Source of the DNA: Gemmatimonas sp.
GTDB taxonomy: Bacteria > Gemmatimonadota > Gemmatimonadetes > Gemmatimonadales > Gemmatimonadaceae
DNA length: 64,000 bases
Reading direction: 5' to 3'
Assembly: GCA_023910675.1 (NCBI GenBank)
Contig: JAAVWC010000003.1
Location: 181,059 to 245,058, forward strand
A program made the translations under genes and the position numbers. Under the pieces are notes generated by a model. The model had not been told where the DNA came from. It saw only the letters and a program-made list of their open reading frames with translations, and searched no databases. Shown here one piece after another: positions 1 to 9,656 of this stretch; position 1 is the first letter of the stretch, and each line of letters starts with the position of its first letter.

Positions 1-1
1 G

Positions 2-367
2 CTGGAGACGGCGCGACGCGCCACGGCGGCGCGCGGCCAAGACTCGGAAGCGGTACCGCGCGCCGTGCTGGATCTGAATCGCATGGCCATCGCTCGCGGA
101 ATTCTGGCGGGCGAGCTCGCGGCGGCACGCGGCGAGGTCGACAGCGAGGTAGCGGCGCTCGAAAGCGCAGTGGCCGCCGAGCGCGTGCTCCGCGCCGACC
201 TGAAACGACGCCCCAAAAACGGATGGGCGTTGCGTGGGTTGCAGCAGGCGCTCGCCGCTCAGGGAAAGTCCGACGAGGCGGACCGAGTGCGGCGTGAGTT
301 CGAGCGCCCGTGGTCCCGCGCCCACACTTGGCTGCCGGGCCCTCGTCTCCGACTTGGTCTGCGGTAG
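2..367 (+). CDS. C-terminal part of a TPR-repeat protein (truncated by window edge)
   Basis: The frame is open from the first in-frame codon at the left edge to a TAG at 365-367, so only the last ~121 residues are present and the true start lies outside the window. The visible part is helical and Ala/Arg/Glu-rich. It ends in the pattern KNGWALRGLQQAL..QGKSDEADRVRREFE, which is how the last tetratricopeptide unit of many tetratricopeptide-repeat proteins reads. An internal GTG at 65 could act as a start but would give only 100 residues. Function cannot be assigned; a protein-interaction role follows only from the TPR fold. It converges with the regulator gene to its right. Confidence 0.6.
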   Translation: METARRATAARGQDSEAVPRAVLDLNRMAIARGILAGELAAARGEVDSEVAALESAVAAERVLRADLKRRPKNGWALRGLQQALAAQGKSDEADRVRREFERPWSRAHTWLPGPRLRLGLR

Positions 368-436
368 CCCGGCCGCCTCAGGGAATCGCTGGCAGCGGGT
401 GTGCATTCTGGTAGGGGTGACCGCGTTCGCGCACGG

Positions 437-1195
437 CTACCCCAGCTGGGCGCGTACTCGCGACGCGAACCGGCGGCTCATCACCAATGGCGTAGGCTCG
501 CCGCGCAGGTGCACGTGGAAGCTACCATGGCTCCATTCATCGACGCGTTGCACCTCGTTCAGGTTCACCAGCGCGCCACGGTGAATCTGCAGAAAGTGTT
601 CCTCCGGGAGTCGCATGATCCACTCCCGAAGCGGCTTTCGTACCTGCGTCCGTCGGCCATCGTGTGTGACGACTATGGCGCGATCGCCGTCGGCGAGTAC
701 CGCGCGAATCTGCGCCACGGCAAGGAATCCCATGCGTTCGTCGAGACGGAGAAATAGCCGGGCCGTGAGCGCGAGGCGCTCGGGGCGCGAACTGATGTCG
801 CCGTCGTCGGAAACATCGGACGAGACACGAATGTCGAGCCCACCCCGTCGGTTCAGATGCTCGATCGCATCGCCAAGTCGCGCCGGTGCCACGGGCTTGA
901 GCAGATAGTCCAGGGCGTGCACCTCAAAGGCGTGCACCGCATACTCGTCGAACGCCGTAACGAACACCACCGCCACGTCGGGGGTGAGGTGGGCCAACAG
1001 ATCGAACCCCATCTCACCCTTGAGCTGAATGTCGAGGAACACGAGGTTGGCACCGGTCAGCCGGATGCGCTCGACAGCACCATCGACCGTGGCCGCTTCG
1101 CCCACCACGGACACCTCAGGGTACGCCTGCAAGAGGCCGCGCAGCTCCAGCCGTGCGAGGCGTTCATCATCGACGATCACTGCCTGCCACGTCAC
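437..1195 (-). CDS. LytTR-family response regulator
   Basis: 252 residues. Residues 1-120 form a receiver domain with the acidic pocket D9/D10, the phospho-acceptor D55 in LVFLDIQ, the T/S switch in FVTAF and the conserved Lys in LLKPV. A linker follows, then a C-terminal LytTR DNA-binding domain (about 150-252) with the typical FLQIHRGALVNLN and VMSRRF segments. It starts with GTG overlapping the kinase stop (GTGA), so the pair is translationally coupled. Family knowledge: LytTR regulators bind direct repeats and often control envelope or secreted functions. The targets here are unknown; the M14 peptidase upstream of the kinase is a candidate by position only. Confidence 0.93.
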   Translation of the reverse strand: MTWQAVIVDDERLARLELRGLLQAYPEVSVVGEAATVDGAVERIRLTGANLVFLDIQLKGEMGFDLLAHLTPDVAVVFVTAFDEYAVHAFEVHALDYLLKPVAPARLGDAIEHLNRRGGLDIRVSSDVSDDGDISSRPERLALTARLFLRLDERMGFLAVAQIRAVLADGDRAIVVTHDGRRTQVRKPLREWIMRLPEEHFLQIHRGALVNLNEVQRVDEWSHGSFHVHLRGEPTPLVMSRRFASRVRAQLG

Positions 1196-2286
1196 GGCGG
1201 CGTCTCCAATGTTTCAAGGGGCATGGTAATCCGCGCGACGACCACGCCCTCCGTTTCCTCCAAGCGGAACTCCGCGCGCGAGCCGAAACGATGGGCGATG
1301 CGCTCCTTCACATTGCGCAACCCGATGCCCGTACCGTCCGTTCGTGCCGAAGTAAGGGTGCCCGAGTTCGCGACTTCAAGGATGAGCCGATCGCGATCGC
1401 GACGGGCGCGTACGTCGATATACAGCACTTGATCCGGCACACGAAAGCCGTGCGTGATGGCATTCTCCACCAGCGGGTGCAGCAGAAATCCCGGAATCTG
1501 TACATCGCGTAGGTCGTCGGCGATGTCGACGCGGATCTGCAGCAGCTCCTCGTGGCGCACCTTTTCGATCGCCAGGTAGGCGGCGATGCTGTCCACTTCG
1601 CGGCTCAGTGCCACTTCATGGATAGAGCGATCGGCCAAGGTGTGCCGTAGGAACGCGGAGAGTTGGGTAATCATCTCCCGGGCGCGCATCACATCTTCCG
1701 TCGCCAATGCCCGAATGGAGTTCAGGGCGTTGAACAGGAAATGCGGATTGACCTGATAAACGAGCATCTGATAGCGGGCTTCGCTGGCCAAGCGCTCGGC
1801 CCGGAGCGTGTCCTGCTCTCGCGCCGACGCCAGCTGGAGCTCGGTGACGGCTAGGAACAGCACCGTCCACGTGAGCATCAGCCAGATATGCTCGAGCAGG
1901 CAGGGGAAGAAACAGCTCACTTCCAGAAGTCCGACGCCGGCGGGACGCCACGGGTGACTCATCACACGAAATGACGGATACCAGACGGCGCCGGCTACTG
2001 CAGCCCCGAGCAGCGCGAATCCGACAAACCGACGCGGATTCGCGCGCACACTTGGCAGGCGCTGCAGCCCCACCGCGAGACCGCTGCTGATGAGGAACCC
2101 GAGCGTGACGCGCACGATTTGGAACGGCATGGACGCGAGGATCGTCTCGCTCCCCGTTTCCTCGGAGGCCAGTTCGCTGAGCAACCCCCCGATGAAGTAC
2201 ACCAGCCATCCCGCCGCCTGGGCCTTCCAGAACCAGGGGAGAGACCACGGAGGCGGAAGTCGTCGTGCGTCGCGATCGCTTGTCAC
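1192..2286 (-). CDS. LytS/YehU-type membrane sensor histidine kinase
   Basis: The GTG at 2286 gives 364 residues beginning VTSDRDARRL. The frame stays open upstream to 2511, but that stretch is compositionally unlike protein and runs into the neighbouring gene, so the shorter start is preferred. Four hydrophobic segments come first (WFWKAQAAGWLVYF; IVRVTLGFLISSG; FVGFALLGAAVAG; IWLMLTWTVLFLAV). A His_kinase domain (PF06580 type) follows, with the phospho-acceptor box QVNPHFLFNALNS, then an HATPase region with PLVENAITHG and GTGIGLRNVKER. It should sense a membrane or envelope signal and phosphorylate the LytTR regulator encoded directly downstream. It lacks a recognisable periplasmic sensor domain. 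Confidence 0.9.
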   Translation of the reverse strand: MTSDRDARRLPPPWSLPWFWKAQAAGWLVYFIGGLLSELASEETGSETILASMPFQIVRVTLGFLISSGLAVGLQRLPSVRANPRRFVGFALLGAAVAGAVWYPSFRVMSHPWRPAGVGLLEVSCFFPCLLEHIWLMLTWTVLFLAVTELQLASAREQDTLRAERLASEARYQMLVYQVNPHFLFNALNSIRALATEDVMRAREMITQLSAFLRHTLADRSIHEVALSREVDSIAAYLAIEKVRHEELLQIRVDIADDLRDVQIPGFLLHPLVENAITHGFRVPDQVLYIDVRARRDRDRLILEVANSGTLTSARTDGTGIGLRNVKERIAHRFGSRAEFRLEETEGVVVARITMPLETLETPP

Positions 2287-2441
2287 GAGTCGGATTATGC
2301 CGCGACGTCCAGACAAACGGCAGCTCTCGTCGCCAAGCGGCAACAGGGCACGATGAGCGGCGTCCTGGATCGATGAGCGGTATTGGCGCGCGACGCTGCG
2401 AACAGTCTTCGACGTGCCAGTATCCAAAATGCTGTAGGCCG

Positions 2442-2467
2442 AGTGGGGGGTAGGAGCCCCCCTTACT
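2442..2467 (-). terminator. GC-rich hairpin just after the M14 peptidase
   Basis: On the minus strand a run of six G and a run of six C flank a six-base loop, and the flanking AGT/ACT can pair with a two-base bulge. It lies across the peptidase stop codon and before the kinase gene. There is no U tract, so termination efficiency is uncertain; it may only attenuate read-through into the two-component pair. Confidence 0.35.
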
Positions 2468-4797
2468 GCCGCACCGCACTCCGTGCGATCGCGCTCCAGA
2501 TCAGCGGCCACGTCGCGTTGGTCTGCGAGCGGTACTGCGGACGGAAGCCGTACAGCACCACGTGCCCCTGACCCACCCGCACATCGACCATCGCGGCCGT
2601 GCCGTTAAGACGTGGAGCACCGAGCAGCCAACCGGAAAGCAGCGCACTTCCACTCGCGGGATACTGCAATACCGCCGTGGCCCGCGACGCGTCGGTGATC
2701 GTGAACGCCGGCGACTCCTCGAACCACACCGCCGGTGTCGGCGCGGTGAACGTCGCGGTGAGCGGCGACGCGGTGTTCGGTTCAACGCGGAAGAGCGAAC
2801 CGGGAGCGTAGAAGTCCGCGCTCTTGAGTCCGCGCAGCGCGTCGGTGACCGGCAGCGCAAACACATCGATCGCATAGTCGCTCGCTTCGTTGAAGGCGAG
2901 GACCGTCCCGCCCCCGTCGACGAACGTCCTTCAGCGCCGCGGCACCGTTCGCACCGATCCCCCCGCGCAATGAGTCGGCGTACGGCGCGGCGAGTCCGCG
3001 GGCGAGCTGATTGGCCGCCTGATCGGGGAGCACGATCGCGTCGTACTTCGCGCGGAGATTTCCGGCGCGGAGTTCCGCGTCCTTGAGCGATGTGAACGGC
3101 ACCTTGTTGGCGTCGAAGACCCAGCGCGTCCATCCCTCGTCCATGCTCGCGCTATAACTCTGGTAAATCGCGATGCGCGCATTACCGAGCGCCGGCGTGG
3201 TGTACGTGGGCTCAGCTACGGGCGGCACCAGCGCACCCACTTGTACACTGGGCGACTGTTCCGCCGTGACCGCCACACCGAAGAGCAGCGGCAGCGTGTG
3301 CGCCGTCACGTCGTACGGGCGCTTGGGCGGCCCGCCGGGATACTCCTCGAGATTGGGATACGCTTGCGCCTCGAGCAGTGCTTTGGCGTACGCACCGAAT
3401 GGCTGCTTGGTAGGAACCACGTAGCTCCCCGCCGGCACACTTTCGTGCACTTCGACCTGCCCGTGATGCAGCGTCCACATAAGCCGTTGCAGCGCCACCG
3501 GATCTTTCTGCGCCTTGCTGATCACGAACTGCGCCGGCACCTCCGTCGGCGTCCACGGGTGCGTGTCATCGAGCGCACGCTCGGCGAGCGTGGCGTAGCT
3601 CGTCAGCCACGCGGAACGATCGCGCGCCGCTTCCACAAGGAGCGCCCACGTCGCGCTCGACTGATACGCGACAATGTCGCCGATCCCCCAGCGGCCGCCG
3701 GGCCAGAGCGCCGGATGGTTCCACGACTGCGTCTTGGCCTCGTAGCCGCGGCCGGCGCCCAGCAGCGCGAACGGCATGTTGACCGCGGTCGCCAGCCGGG
3801 CGCTTGCCGTTTCGGTCAGGATGCGGGCACCACGATGGTTGAGCGAGTATTGCCGCGCGGGTGACCACTGATCGTACGCCGCATTGGTGGCGACGCCCGT
3901 TTTCCCTTCCTGAATCAAGCGCCACGACATCGCCATGCCGAGCGCGTTCGTGCTGGCCGTGAGAATGGGGTCGATGTTGGGTTCGAGCGGGTCCATGTAC
4001 GGCGGAATGAAAATGCGCCCCGCGTTGCCGCCCTGCTGGTGCACATCATTCACGATCTGCGGAACCCACGGCGTGTACAGCGAGTCGACGGTGTAGCGCG
4101 TTTCCTTGAGGCTGAATGCGTACCAGTCGCGATTGTTATCGTGCCCGGAGTAGAAGTGATAGAGCGCCGGGGGATTGCTCCCTTCCGCCGGGGTGCCGAG
4201 CGTGCTCCGATACCAGTCGCCCACGATATCCACACCGTCGGGGTTCTGGCTGGGCACGAGCATCACGATGGTATTCGCCAGAATGGATCGCGCTTCCGGC
4301 GTGTCGCCACGCGCGAGCTTGTCGGCAATGACGAATGGTGTGAGGAAGCCACCCACCTCCGTCGAGTGAATGCTCGAAGTGATGAGAATGACGTTCTTTC
4401 CCTGCGCGATGAGTTCATCACGCGTGCGCTTGCGAACTCGCGGGTCCCACAGCTCCTGCTGGATCTTCTGGTACTTGGGCAAATTCGCGAGCGTGGCTTC
4501 GTCGGCAAAGAACGCGACGAGGAAAGGGCGCCCGAGCGTCGTCTTGCCGAGGGTGCGCACGCTCACGCGCGGCGATGCCTTGTCCAGCGCAGTGAAGTAG
4601 TCGGTGACCTGTTTCCAGCTGGGGAGCTTGCGATCGGTGCCCGGTTCCCAGCCGAGAACGGAGGCCGGCGTAGGGATGGCGCCGGTGGTGCGCGCAGGGC
4701 GTGTCCTGGCCGCCGTGGCGGGCTGGGCGTGCAGGACGGTGGCGCTCAGGGCGCCCGTCAGCGCGCTGGCGAGGAGGCGGCGGTAGGTAAGGAGCAT
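2463..4797 (-). pseudogene. Secreted M14-family zinc carboxypeptidase, interrupted by a +1 frameshift
   Basis: Translation from ATG 4797 (MLLTYRRLLASALTGALSAT) gives a cleavable signal peptide ending near LHAQ. The M14 catalytic domain follows, with the zinc motif HSTE, then NPDG, HDNNRDW and DVHQQG, and the late Glu segment ILTE. The frame breaks near 2927: after AAALK the expected continuation FVDGGGTVLAFNEAS is found one base out of phase. That second frame runs to the stop at 2463 and ends in a glutamine-amidotransferase-like beta-rich domain (..VGQGHVVLYGFRPQYR..). Removing one base gives a coherent 777-residue protein. Both halves look well preserved, so this is either a very recent mutation or a sequencing error. 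It would act in the periplasm, trimming peptides. Longer starts up to 4875 add only an unlikely leader. Confidence 0.85.
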
Positions 4798-4884
4798 GCC
4801 ATGATCTACCACCCCACGCGCCGGTCGGCGAGCATGGCGCGCGCCCACCTCACCGGGCTTCACACATGCGCGCATATTCCACGA

Positions 4885-6054
4885 ATGCCTATCCTCCCGA
4901 ACGGTCTATCCCGTGGTGCGGCGGTAACGTGCGCCTTCCTGCTCGCCGCTGCCCCAGTCCGTGGGCAGGCCACCCCGCCCGCGACAGCCGATACGGTTGT
5001 GGCCATCGCCAAGCCGCGCAATCCGCTGCCCCCGGAGGCGCAAAGCGCCAGTACGACCCGCTTTTCCTTCATTGCCTACGGTGATACTCGTGGACGGCGC
5101 GATGGCGTCGCCGAGCAGTACGAACATGGGTTGGTGGTGGACGACATGCTGCGCACCATCACGCGCCTCGAGCGCTCGCCGGAGCCCGTGCGCTTCGTGC
5201 TGCAGAGCGGCGATGCCGTCGTGAACGGGCGCGACCCGAAGCAGTGGAACGTGAGCTTCGTGAGTCTCATCAACCGGATCACGACGGCGGGCGGTGTACC
5301 GTACTTCCTGGCGCCGGGCAATCACGATGTCACGTCGGCCGGCGAGCTCGACGATCCCGGCCGCAAGGTGGGGTTGCAGAACTATCTGCGCGCCGTGGGG
5401 CAGCTTATTCCCGCCGATGGCGCCACGCGGCGCCTCAGTGGCTATCCCACGTATGCCTTTGGCTTCGGCAACGTGTTCGTCATTGCCTTCGATTCGAACA
5501 TCGCGGAAGATTCCACGCAGTTCACGTGGGTCAAGGCGCAGTTGCAGGGGCTCGACCGGCGCCGCTATCAGCATGTGGTCGTGTTCTCGCACCACCCGGC
5601 CTTTTCGTCGGGGCCGCACGGCGGTGCGATTGTCGAGCGACCCACCGCGGCGGTGCGCGCCAAGTACATGCCGCTCTTTCGGCAATACAACGTGACGTTG
5701 CTGCTCACCGGCCACGAGCACTTCTTTGAGCATTGGGTGGAGCGCTACCGGGATGCGGCTGGTCGCCCCCGCCGTATCGATCAGGTCGTCAGCGGCGGCG
5801 GCGGCGCCCCGTTGTACGCCTATCAGGGCGAGCCGGATACCCGCGCCTACATTCGCGAGGCGGGAGCCGATTCCGTCCGCCTCACGCACCTCGTGAAGCC
5901 CGGTATGGATCCCGGCGATAACGCGTACCACTACGTGGTCGTGCATGTCGATGGCGCACGACTGTGGATGGAAGTGATTGGTGTGGACTGGGGTCGCGGC
6001 TATCTGCCATACCGCAGCAACCGGGCGGCGCTGGCCGATTCCACATCGGATTAA
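4885..6054 (+). CDS. Secreted calcineurin-like metallophosphoesterase
   Basis: 389 residues starting at MPILPNGLSRGAAV, whose hydrophobic stretch ends at VRGQA, a good signal peptide. The metallophosphoesterase motifs appear in order: YGDTR (GDxR), QSGDAV (GDx), APGNHD, FSHHPAF and LTGHEH. These are the two-metal site of the calcineurin-like superfamily. The frame is open far upstream to 4039, but that part is the antisense of the M14 gene and is rejected. The gene is divergent from the M14 peptidase with 87 bp between starts. The substrate (phosphomonoester, diester or pyrophosphate) cannot be read from the sequence. No clear Shine-Dalgarno is visible; a CATATT hexamer lies 6 nt before the ATG. 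Confidence 0.9.
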   Translation: MPILPNGLSRGAAVTCAFLLAAAPVRGQATPPATADTVVAIAKPRNPLPPEAQSASTTRFSFIAYGDTRGRRDGVAEQYEHGLVVDDMLRTITRLERSPEPVRFVLQSGDAVVNGRDPKQWNVSFVSLINRITTAGGVPYFLAPGNHDVTSAGELDDPGRKVGLQNYLRAVGQLIPADGATRRLSGYPTYAFGFGNVFVIAFDSNIAEDSTQFTWVKAQLQGLDRRRYQHVVVFSHHPAFSSGPHGGAIVERPTAAVRAKYMPLFRQYNVTLLLTGHEHFFEHWVERYRDAAGRPRRIDQVVSGGGGAPLYAYQGEPDTRAYIREAGADSVRLTHLVKPGMDPGDNAYHYVVVHVDGARLWMEVIGVDWGRGYLPYRSNRAALADSTSD

Positions 6055-6130
6055 GCCCTCACCTCGAGCGGGACACGCGACGGCGGCACGTTGCCCTTCC
6101 TCCTGGTGGCGGTAGGAACGAGCTTTGAAG

Positions 6131-6634
6131 ATGACCTCCCCCGCAGTCTCTCAACGGCGCGCCGGTGTGCCGGCGCTGTTCGTGTGTCTTGGTGTGACCG
6201 GCGCCGCGGCGTTCGCGGCGGCCTTTGCCTCGCGAAGCTCCGCCGAGTTCTACGCGCTCCTGGTGAAGCCGGCGTGGGCGCCACCCGCATGGCTCTTCGG
6301 TCCCGTGTGGACCGTATTGTACGTGCTCATGGCGGTTGGAGCGTGGCGCGTGTGGCGCGCGGTGGGGCTCGAGCGGGCGACGGCGCCGCTGGGGCTGTAC
6401 GTGTTGCAGCTCGCGTTGAACGCGCTCTGGACGTGGCTCTTTTTTGTCTGGCACGACGGACCCTGGGCAACGGCCGAAGTGCTCCTGCTCTGGGCAAGCA
6501 TCGCGGCGACTATCGTGGCGTTTCGTCGACGCGATCGACCGGCCGCGCTGCTCTTGCTGCCGTACCTGCTGTGGGTCTCGTTCGCGAGTGCGCTGACCAT
6601 CTCGGTCTGGCAGCGCAATCCTGGACTGTTGTAG
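6131..6634 (+). CDS. tspO: TspO/MBR family protein (tryptophan-rich sensory protein)
   Basis: 167 residues from ATG 6131; a TTG two codons earlier is possible. Five hydrophobic helices are visible, with the family signature KPAWAPPAWLFGPVW between helices 1 and 2 and the Trp/Asn-rich segment LQLALNALWTWLFF in helix 3. TspO proteins bind porphyrins and sterols in the membrane and modulate tetrapyrrole or stress responses. The length matches the family (about 155-170). Its stop is four bases from the stop of the convergent hydroxy-acid oxidase, leaving no room for a terminator. Confidence 0.95.
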   Translation: MTSPAVSQRRAGVPALFVCLGVTGAAAFAAAFASRSSAEFYALLVKPAWAPPAWLFGPVWTVLYVLMAVGAWRVWRAVGLERATAPLGLYVLQLALNALWTWLFFVWHDGPWATAEVLLLWASIAATIVAFRRRDRPAALLLLPYLLWVSFASALTISVWQRNPGLL

Positions 6635-6638
6635 ACCG

Positions 6639-7712
6639 CTACGCAAGCAGGTCGCGGGTCGCCTCGGCTGGCGAGCATACTCCTGCAAGCGCGAAGGCGA
6701 GGTCGAGCTCGTCGCGCAACAGCTGCAGGACATGCCGCGCGCCCGCCTCGCCATTCACCGCGAGGCCCCAGAGCAGCGGGCGTCCCAGCAGCACCGCCTG
6801 CGCTCCCATCGCCAGCGCCTTGAGCACGTCCGTTCCGCGACGGATTCCGCCGTCCACGAGCAGCACGCCGCGGCCGCCCATGGCGTCGGCCACCTCGGGA
6901 AGGGCTCGCGCTGTCGGAAGTGCCGTATCAAGCTGTCGACCGCCATGATTGGAAACGATCACGCCGGCGGCACCATGCTCGAGCGCGAGCATGGCATCAT
7001 CGCCGCGAACGATCCCCTTCACGTAAATGGGGAGCGACGTGAGGGCGCGCAGCCAAGCGAGATCGCGCCACGCAATACCCGCATCCCAGTAATCGGCGAT
7101 GAACTGCGCGAGCGCCGAGGCGGCACCGTGTTGACTGGCCAGCGTCCCGCGCATGTCGACGCCAAGGTTCGGGGCCTCGAACTCCGCCGGCACATGAAAG
7201 CCGTTCAGCACGTCACGCTCCCGTCGCCCCAGCAACGGTGTGTCCACCGTCAACACCAGCGCCGTACAACCAGCACGCTCGGCGCGCCGCACGAGTTCGG
7301 CGGTGACGCCCCGGTCGCGATACACATAGAGTTGAAACCAGAGCAGCCCGGTGGACGCGGCACGCACCGACTCGATGGTGCGGTTGGACAAGGTGGAGAG
7401 GATCATGCCTGAGCCGGCGGCCGCACTGGCACGCGCCGTCGCCACCTCCCCCTCGGGGGTGGCCATCTGCTGAAACGCCATCGGGGCCACAATCACGGGC
7501 CACTCCAGCTGGTGACCACCGACCGTCGTGGCGAGCGAACGCTGCGAGACATCGCGCAGCACACGATAGCGCACCCGGATCTCATCCCACGCCGAGCGGG
7601 ATTCGCGCAGGAGGATTTCGTCGTTGGCGCCACCGGCATAGTAGTCGTACACCATGCGGGGAAGGCGCTCGGCCGCGAGCGCTTCGTACGAGCGGAGATT
7701 GACGGGAAGCAT
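6639..7712 (-). CDS. FMN-dependent alpha-hydroxy-acid oxidase (lactate/glycolate oxidase family)
   Basis: 357 residues, the full family length. Recognisable parts are YDYYAGGANDE near the N-terminus, the FMN-binding PMAFQQMATPEGE, WFQLYVYRDR, and TVDTPLLGRRERD. The catalytic His/Arg motif SNHGGRQLD and the phosphate-binding VDGGIRRGTDVLKALAMGA follow. These enzymes oxidise L-2-hydroxy acids to 2-oxo acids, passing electrons to oxygen or to the respiratory chain. The substrate (lactate, glycolate, mandelate or a longer acid) is not resolved. No membrane anchor is seen, so it is probably cytosolic. It diverges from the small gene at 7787. Confidence 0.93.
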   Translation of the reverse strand: MLPVNLRSYEALAAERLPRMVYDYYAGGANDEILLRESRSAWDEIRVRYRVLRDVSQRSLATTVGGHQLEWPVIVAPMAFQQMATPEGEVATARASAAAGSGMILSTLSNRTIESVRAASTGLLWFQLYVYRDRGVTAELVRRAERAGCTALVLTVDTPLLGRRERDVLNGFHVPAEFEAPNLGVDMRGTLASQHGAASALAQFIADYWDAGIAWRDLAWLRALTSLPIYVKGIVRGDDAMLALEHGAAGVIVSNHGGRQLDTALPTARALPEVADAMGGRGVLLVDGGIRRGTDVLKALAMGAQAVLLGRPLLWGLAVNGEAGARHVLQLLRDELDLAFALAGVCSPAEATRDLLA

Positions 7713-7722
7713 CAGGGTTACG

Positions 7723-7752
7723 TTGGTGTGGACGGCAGATTGGGCGTATTGT
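7723..7752 (+). promoter_or_regulatory. Possible promoter for the small gene at 7787
   Basis: TTGGTG (7723-7728) and TATTGT (7747-7752) are separated by 18 bases, in the 74-bp divergent gap between the hydroxy-acid oxidase and the hypothetical gene. The match is moderate and nothing else supports it. Confidence 0.3.
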
Positions 7753-7786
7753 ACGATCTTTCCGACTCTTCTGCCTGAGACTGCGT

Positions 7787-8149
7787 ATGGCGGTGCTGAG
7801 CTTCAGTCGTCTCAAGGAGCGCTACAGCGAGGACACCAGACCCGGTGGCCCCGGTGCCGCGCCGGCCTTGGCGCGCGCCCTTGAACAGATTGGCTGGCGG
7901 GCGGTGCGCGAGCCGACCCCCGAGGAGCTCGCGGGACATATGGCGCTGCTGGTCGATGCGTTCGTGCACGATCATCGCGACCTGATGGCGCTCACCGATG
8001 GCATCGCCTCCGTGCTTCGCGATACGGGGCCGATGCTCGATGGCGGTTTGCCGCCGGTCGAAGCGTATCTGCCTGCGGCCGAAGCAATGCTGACGTACTA
8101 CGTCCGTGATGACGGCGGAGCGCAGTGCGCCCCGCTGAGTTTTCTCTGA
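7787..8149 (+). CDS. Hypothetical protein, 120 residues
   Basis: It begins MAVLSFSRLKERYSED. It is soluble, mostly helical in composition and acidic in the middle (PTPEELAGHMALLVDAF). There are no Cys motifs apart from one Cys near the end, no signal peptide and no membrane segment. I do not recognise a family. Codon usage and the 42-base gap to the following M20 peptidase on the same strand suggest a real gene, possibly co-transcribed with it. It has a weak Shine-Dalgarno. Confidence 0.65.
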   Translation: MAVLSFSRLKERYSEDTRPGGPGAAPALARALEQIGWRAVREPTPEELAGHMALLVDAFVHDHRDLMALTDGIASVLRDTGPMLDGGLPPVEAYLPAAEAMLTYYVRDDGGAQCAPLSFL

Positions 8150-8191
8150 TCGAGTTCCTTGAGTCGTGATCCTCCAACGATGGAGCTGGTG

Positions 8192-9652
8192 ATGCGCCAA
8201 GTTGTCTCTGCTGTTGCCCTGACGGTTGCCGTGGTAGGTGCCGTGAGCGCGCCCATGGTGGCCGGTGCACAGCGTGCCGCCGACGTGTACAAGCCCGGTG
8301 CGCTGACACCATTCCAACAGTTTTCGCGAGACATTTACAAGGAGCTCGTGGAGATCAATACCGGCGTGGAAACCGGCAACATCACGACAGCGGCCAAGGC
8401 CATGGCCGCGCGATTCAAGGCGGCGGGTATTCCCGAGGCGGACATCTTTGTGGGGGGACCACGGCCAGAGAAGCACAACGTGGTGGCGCGCATCCGCGGC
8501 AAGGGCGGCGCCAGCGCCCCCAAACCGCTGTTGCTGCTCGCCCACATCGACGTGGTGGAAGCGCTCAAGGCCGACTGGTCCCCTGACCTCGATCCCTTCG
8601 TGTTCACCGAACGCGACGGGTACTACTACGGTCGTGGTACCGCCGACGACAAGGCGATGGCGAGCATTTTCGTGGCGAATGTCTTCCGTATGAAGCAGGA
8701 AGGCTTCGTCCCCGATCGTGACATCATCATTGCACTCACCGCCGACGAAGAAAGCGGACCCGCCAACGGCGTCGATTGGCTGATCAAGAATCACAAGCAA
8801 CTCGTCGACGCGGCGTTGGTGATCAATGAAGGCGGTGGCGGCACGTTGCGTAACGGCAAGCCCCTCTTCAATGGCGTGCAGGCGGCGGAGAAGATCACCA
8901 CGAACTTTACGCTACGCGCCACCAACAAAGGCGGGCATTCGTCGGTGCCGCGCGACGACAACGCCATTACCCAGCTGGCCGACGCGTTGGCGAGAGTGGG
9001 GCGATACAAGTTCGCCATCAAGCTCAACGACGTGACCCGCGCGTTCTTCACGCAAACGGGACCACTCGAAGAGCCGGCCATGGGCAAGGCGATGCAGGCG
9101 CTCGTCGCCAATCCGGCCAACCCGGCGGCGGTGAAGACGGTCACCGCGGATCCGCGCTACAACTCCATGCTGCGGACGACCTGCGTGGCCACGGAGCTCA
9201 AGGGCGGACACGCTACCAACGCGTTGCCGCAACTTGCCGAAGCGAACGTGAACTGCCGCATTTATCCGTCGGAGACGGCCGAAACCGTACGCGCGGAACT
9301 CGAAAAGGCCATCGCCGACACCAACGTGAAGGTCATCATTCGGTCGCAGCGTCCGAGTACGCCGGCATCGGCGTTGCTTCCCGAACTCATGGACAACGTC
9401 ACGCGCATCACCGGTGAGCTGTGGGGGAAGATGCCCATCATTCCCACCATGAGCACGGGCGCTACCGATTCCCGATTCTTCCGCGCCCTCGGCGTGCCTG
9501 CCTTCGGCGTGTCGGGACTCTTCAGCGACCCCACGGTCGACGCGCGGGCCCATGGCCGCGATGAGCGCATGGCGGTGAAGAGCTATTACGAAGGCCAGGA
9601 GTTCCTGTACCGGCTCACCAAGGCACTCTCCACGAACGTCGTCCGGCAGTAA
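8192..9652 (+). CDS. Secreted M20/M28-like metallopeptidase (M20 family)
   Basis: ATG 8192 is chosen because GGAG lies 6 bases upstream and the product then begins MRQVVSAVALTVAVVG, a signal peptide ending near VAGAQ. This gives 486 residues. The M20 metal-site motifs are present: LLAHIDVVE (His, Asp), GRGTADDKAMA (Asp), ADEESGPANG (the Glu-Glu pair) and the late STGATDSRFF region. GGHSSVPRDDN marks the dimerisation/lid domain. Such exported enzymes act as amidohydrolases or dipeptidases on small peptides in the periplasm. The alpha/beta hydrolase gene follows after only 4 bases, so the two form an operon. Confidence 0.93.
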   Translation: MRQVVSAVALTVAVVGAVSAPMVAGAQRAADVYKPGALTPFQQFSRDIYKELVEINTGVETGNITTAAKAMAARFKAAGIPEADIFVGGPRPEKHNVVARIRGKGGASAPKPLLLLAHIDVVEALKADWSPDLDPFVFTERDGYYYGRGTADDKAMASIFVANVFRMKQEGFVPDRDIIIALTADEESGPANGVDWLIKNHKQLVDAALVINEGGGGTLRNGKPLFNGVQAAEKITTNFTLRATNKGGHSSVPRDDNAITQLADALARVGRYKFAIKLNDVTRAFFTQTGPLEEPAMGKAMQALVANPANPAAVKTVTADPRYNSMLRTTCVATELKGGHATNALPQLAEANVNCRIYPSETAETVRAELEKAIADTNVKVIIRSQRPSTPASALLPELMDNVTRITGELWGKMPIIPTMSTGATDSRFFRALGVPAFGVSGLFSDPTVDARAHGRDERMAVKSYYEGQEFLYRLTKALSTNVVRQ

Positions 9653-9656
9653 CGAC

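Noticed and set aside
4039..4884. Upstream extension of the metallophosphoesterase frame by 282 codons
   Set aside because: It is antisense to the M14 peptidase, and a good signal peptide begins at 4885.
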